DNA of 64,000 nucleotides from Siphlonurus alternatus (lineage: Eukaryota > Arthropoda > Insecta > Ephemeroptera > Siphlonuridae): positions 47,752,317 to 47,816,316 of the forward strand of contig OX463781.1 of the NCBI GenBank assembly GCA_949825025.1, read 5' to 3'. Of this stretch, positions 62,201 through 64,000 are shown piece after piece. The position numbers and the translations under genes were made by a program. The notes under the pieces were generated by a model. That model was given only the letters and a program-made list of their open reading frames with translations. It searched no databases and had not been told where the DNA came from. Within the stretch, counting starts at the first letter, position 1. Each line of letters begins with the position of its first letter.

Positions 62201-64000
62201 TATAACATTTTATGAAGGAAAAAAAAATGGGAGAGGGAAAAAATAAATATAAAGATTTTACCAAAAAATTGAGGTGAAGTATAGGAAAGGACGCAGGTGT
62301 ATTTGAGATATAAATTATATATTTTTCATCTTATATATAAATATATATTTTTGTATTTATGCGATTCAAGCTAAAAATCTATTTATATATTTTATACAAA
62401 AATAAAAATTCTCCTGTTAAATTTGTGGTTTTAACGAATTTTCTCTTCGTTTTATTTTTCTGTTCGTCTTATTTTCTTTGTTACCATCAACAAGAAGAAG
62501 CGCTTGTCAGAAACAACTTTCCGTGGGTCAAACAAACGTGCGTCACAGCCGTTGTTATCGATATTAATGAAGAAAAGACTCAATTAATATGGAAGCGGCT
62601 TCAAACGAATGCAAAGTTGTAAACTTTTTTTTAACTTTGTGTACCGTCATTTCATTCATTACCTTTATAATGATTTACAATTGTAATAAAAATCATTAAT
62701 TTATTTGTTTGTATGATAATTTCTTTGAGCAAATTAATAAAAAAAGAAGTGATTATAGTAAATTTAATTGTAAGCATTGGGTTTTAATTACAGAAAATGC
62801 TTTTACATAAATATTTTGGGTTTTGGCTTATAGTCTTAATGTAAAAAAAAAAAAAAATATAATGAAATATTGCTTAATTATTTAATTTGTAACAGAAATC
62901 ATCCAAGTGATATGAAATTTATTTACGATTTACATTTCACCATTGTAAAAATTAGAATTACGCTTAATTAACAAAAACAATTATATTTTCAAAGAAAGAG
63001 AGACAAATGTGCTAATTTTTACTTCATTTTACATACAAATTGTATTGAATAATTTCTCTTTATTTTCATTTCTAAACCATTCAAATTTGCAAACAGCACT
63101 TGAACTTGTTTTATTAATTTATCTGGCTCATACACTAGAGCACCTCTGTGGCAGTAAACTTTTATTTCATGATCAAACGTTGAGGTTTGGAAAACGATTC
63201 TGTCAGGCGAATTTTGCGCTGATCGTTGGACTGTGTATATTATCGAAACAAACAGTGAAGCGCAGATCAAAGCTGAAAGCGGCACCTTTGAAGTTATACG
63301 CACCTGTAGAGCCACGCCCCTTTTACCTGTTCTGACGAATAAGAGAGTATTGTTTTAATATAATCTATGTGTCTATTTAATAAATAATTAAAATATTACT
63401 AAACTATATCAGTTTTATATTATACGCAAAATCTTTCAAAAAGTTATATTTTAATATAATTATAAACTTTGTTTCACATAATATTAATAACATTGTTTTA
63501 CATACAAAAGTTGATAAAAAAAAAACTTTAAATATGCATATTACATTTTAATTTTATTAAGTCTAAAAAGTTATAAGTTATAATAAAAAAGTACGACGCA
63601 CGTGTTTGTATCATTGTGTTCTATACGATGGAATTATAAAATATGTAACTTTTAGAATTTGAATATTAAAACGAGTTAAAGTAACTTGAGAACACTTTGT
63701 TGTTTCATAAGTTTAGTATTACTTTGCTGTTTGATCTTTAACCTCTGATATTAAAATATATTCTAATTCTAACACTCTAATGTTCATCAATCATGTATGC
63801 ATATAAGCCCAGTACACTACAAATTAACAGCACTAAATAATCTGTCATTTCTTGTGTTTTCCTTCTTTATTATTTAATTGTTAAAAGGAATGTTATGTGT
63901 AGCTTCTCGTTGCGTTTTGTTCTGTATAATATAGGACTGTATTAGTATCACCTGCCAACTATTATATTATATTATACGTAACCACGTAACATGAGTAAAA

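Larger units (their letters stand above)
53507..64000 (+). other. Second intron of gene B, incomplete (more than 10.4 kb)
   Basis: Starts with donor GTGAGT and runs past the window end; no VSW-RKRD exon was found up to 64000. It contains the hairpin at 53601-53790, a possible SINE relic near 55520-55595 and an hAT-type element (58132-59259). GC-richer patches at 60000-60140, 60535-60660 and 61500-61690 were not identified. The frames at 62359-62622 and 63009-63335 carry no domain and are probably chance. Confidence 0.7.

Noticed and set aside
63009..63335. Overlapping 108 (+) and 98 (-) codon frames near the window end
   Set aside because: Both frames look protein-like only in part; no domain, no splice context, and each excludes the other.

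Overview
This is a window from a large, AT-rich nuclear genome of an arthropod, most likely an insect. The evidence is long introns with GT/AG splice sites, GC-rich coding exons in AT-rich surroundings, dense microsatellites and foldback transposons, non-LTR retrotransposon fragments, and exons of the dpr (defective proboscis extension response) immunoglobulin family, which is known from arthropods. Species or order cannot be set from the sequence alone. No bacterial, phage, CRISPR or organellar features were seen.

Coding content is small. Two dpr-like cell-surface Ig genes lie in tandem on the + strand. Gene A is represented by its last three coding exons (11487-11697, 20933-21232, 26193-26332): the second half of Ig domain 1, all of Ig domain 2, and a hydrophobic C-terminal tail with a stop. 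Its earlier exons must lie left of the window. Gene B starts at 33353 with a signal-peptide exon and continues at 53346-53506 with the N-terminal half of Ig domain 1. Its remaining exons must lie right of the window. Splice phases agree at every junction (phase 1, phase 1 in A; phase 1 in B). The exon that ends B in this window stops exactly at the position where the first A exon begins, so the two genes share an ancestral intron. Dpr proteins are neuronal surface proteins that bind DIP-family Ig proteins and help choose synaptic partners.

The rest is intronic or intergenic. Layout: 1-11486, presumed intron of gene A, with several foldback elements and a truncated LINE; 11698-20932, intron with three long hairpins; 21233-26192, intron with a second LINE copy and a hairpin just before the last exon; 26333-33352, 3' flank of A and 5' flank of B; 33462-53345, a roughly 20 kb first intron of B; 53507-64000, an incomplete intron of B with an hAT-type element.

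The most striking non-coding signals are the following. Palindromic (foldback) elements are numerous, including one of about 1 kb and two bounded by TTAA. Three palindrome families each have two copies in the window. There is an excess of the octamer TGACGTCA (13 exact copies seen by eye), several of them inside hairpins. A short 5S-rRNA-like segment probably belongs to a SINE. I found no convincing new multi-gene system. Many open frames here are chance or low-complexity and were not annotated.
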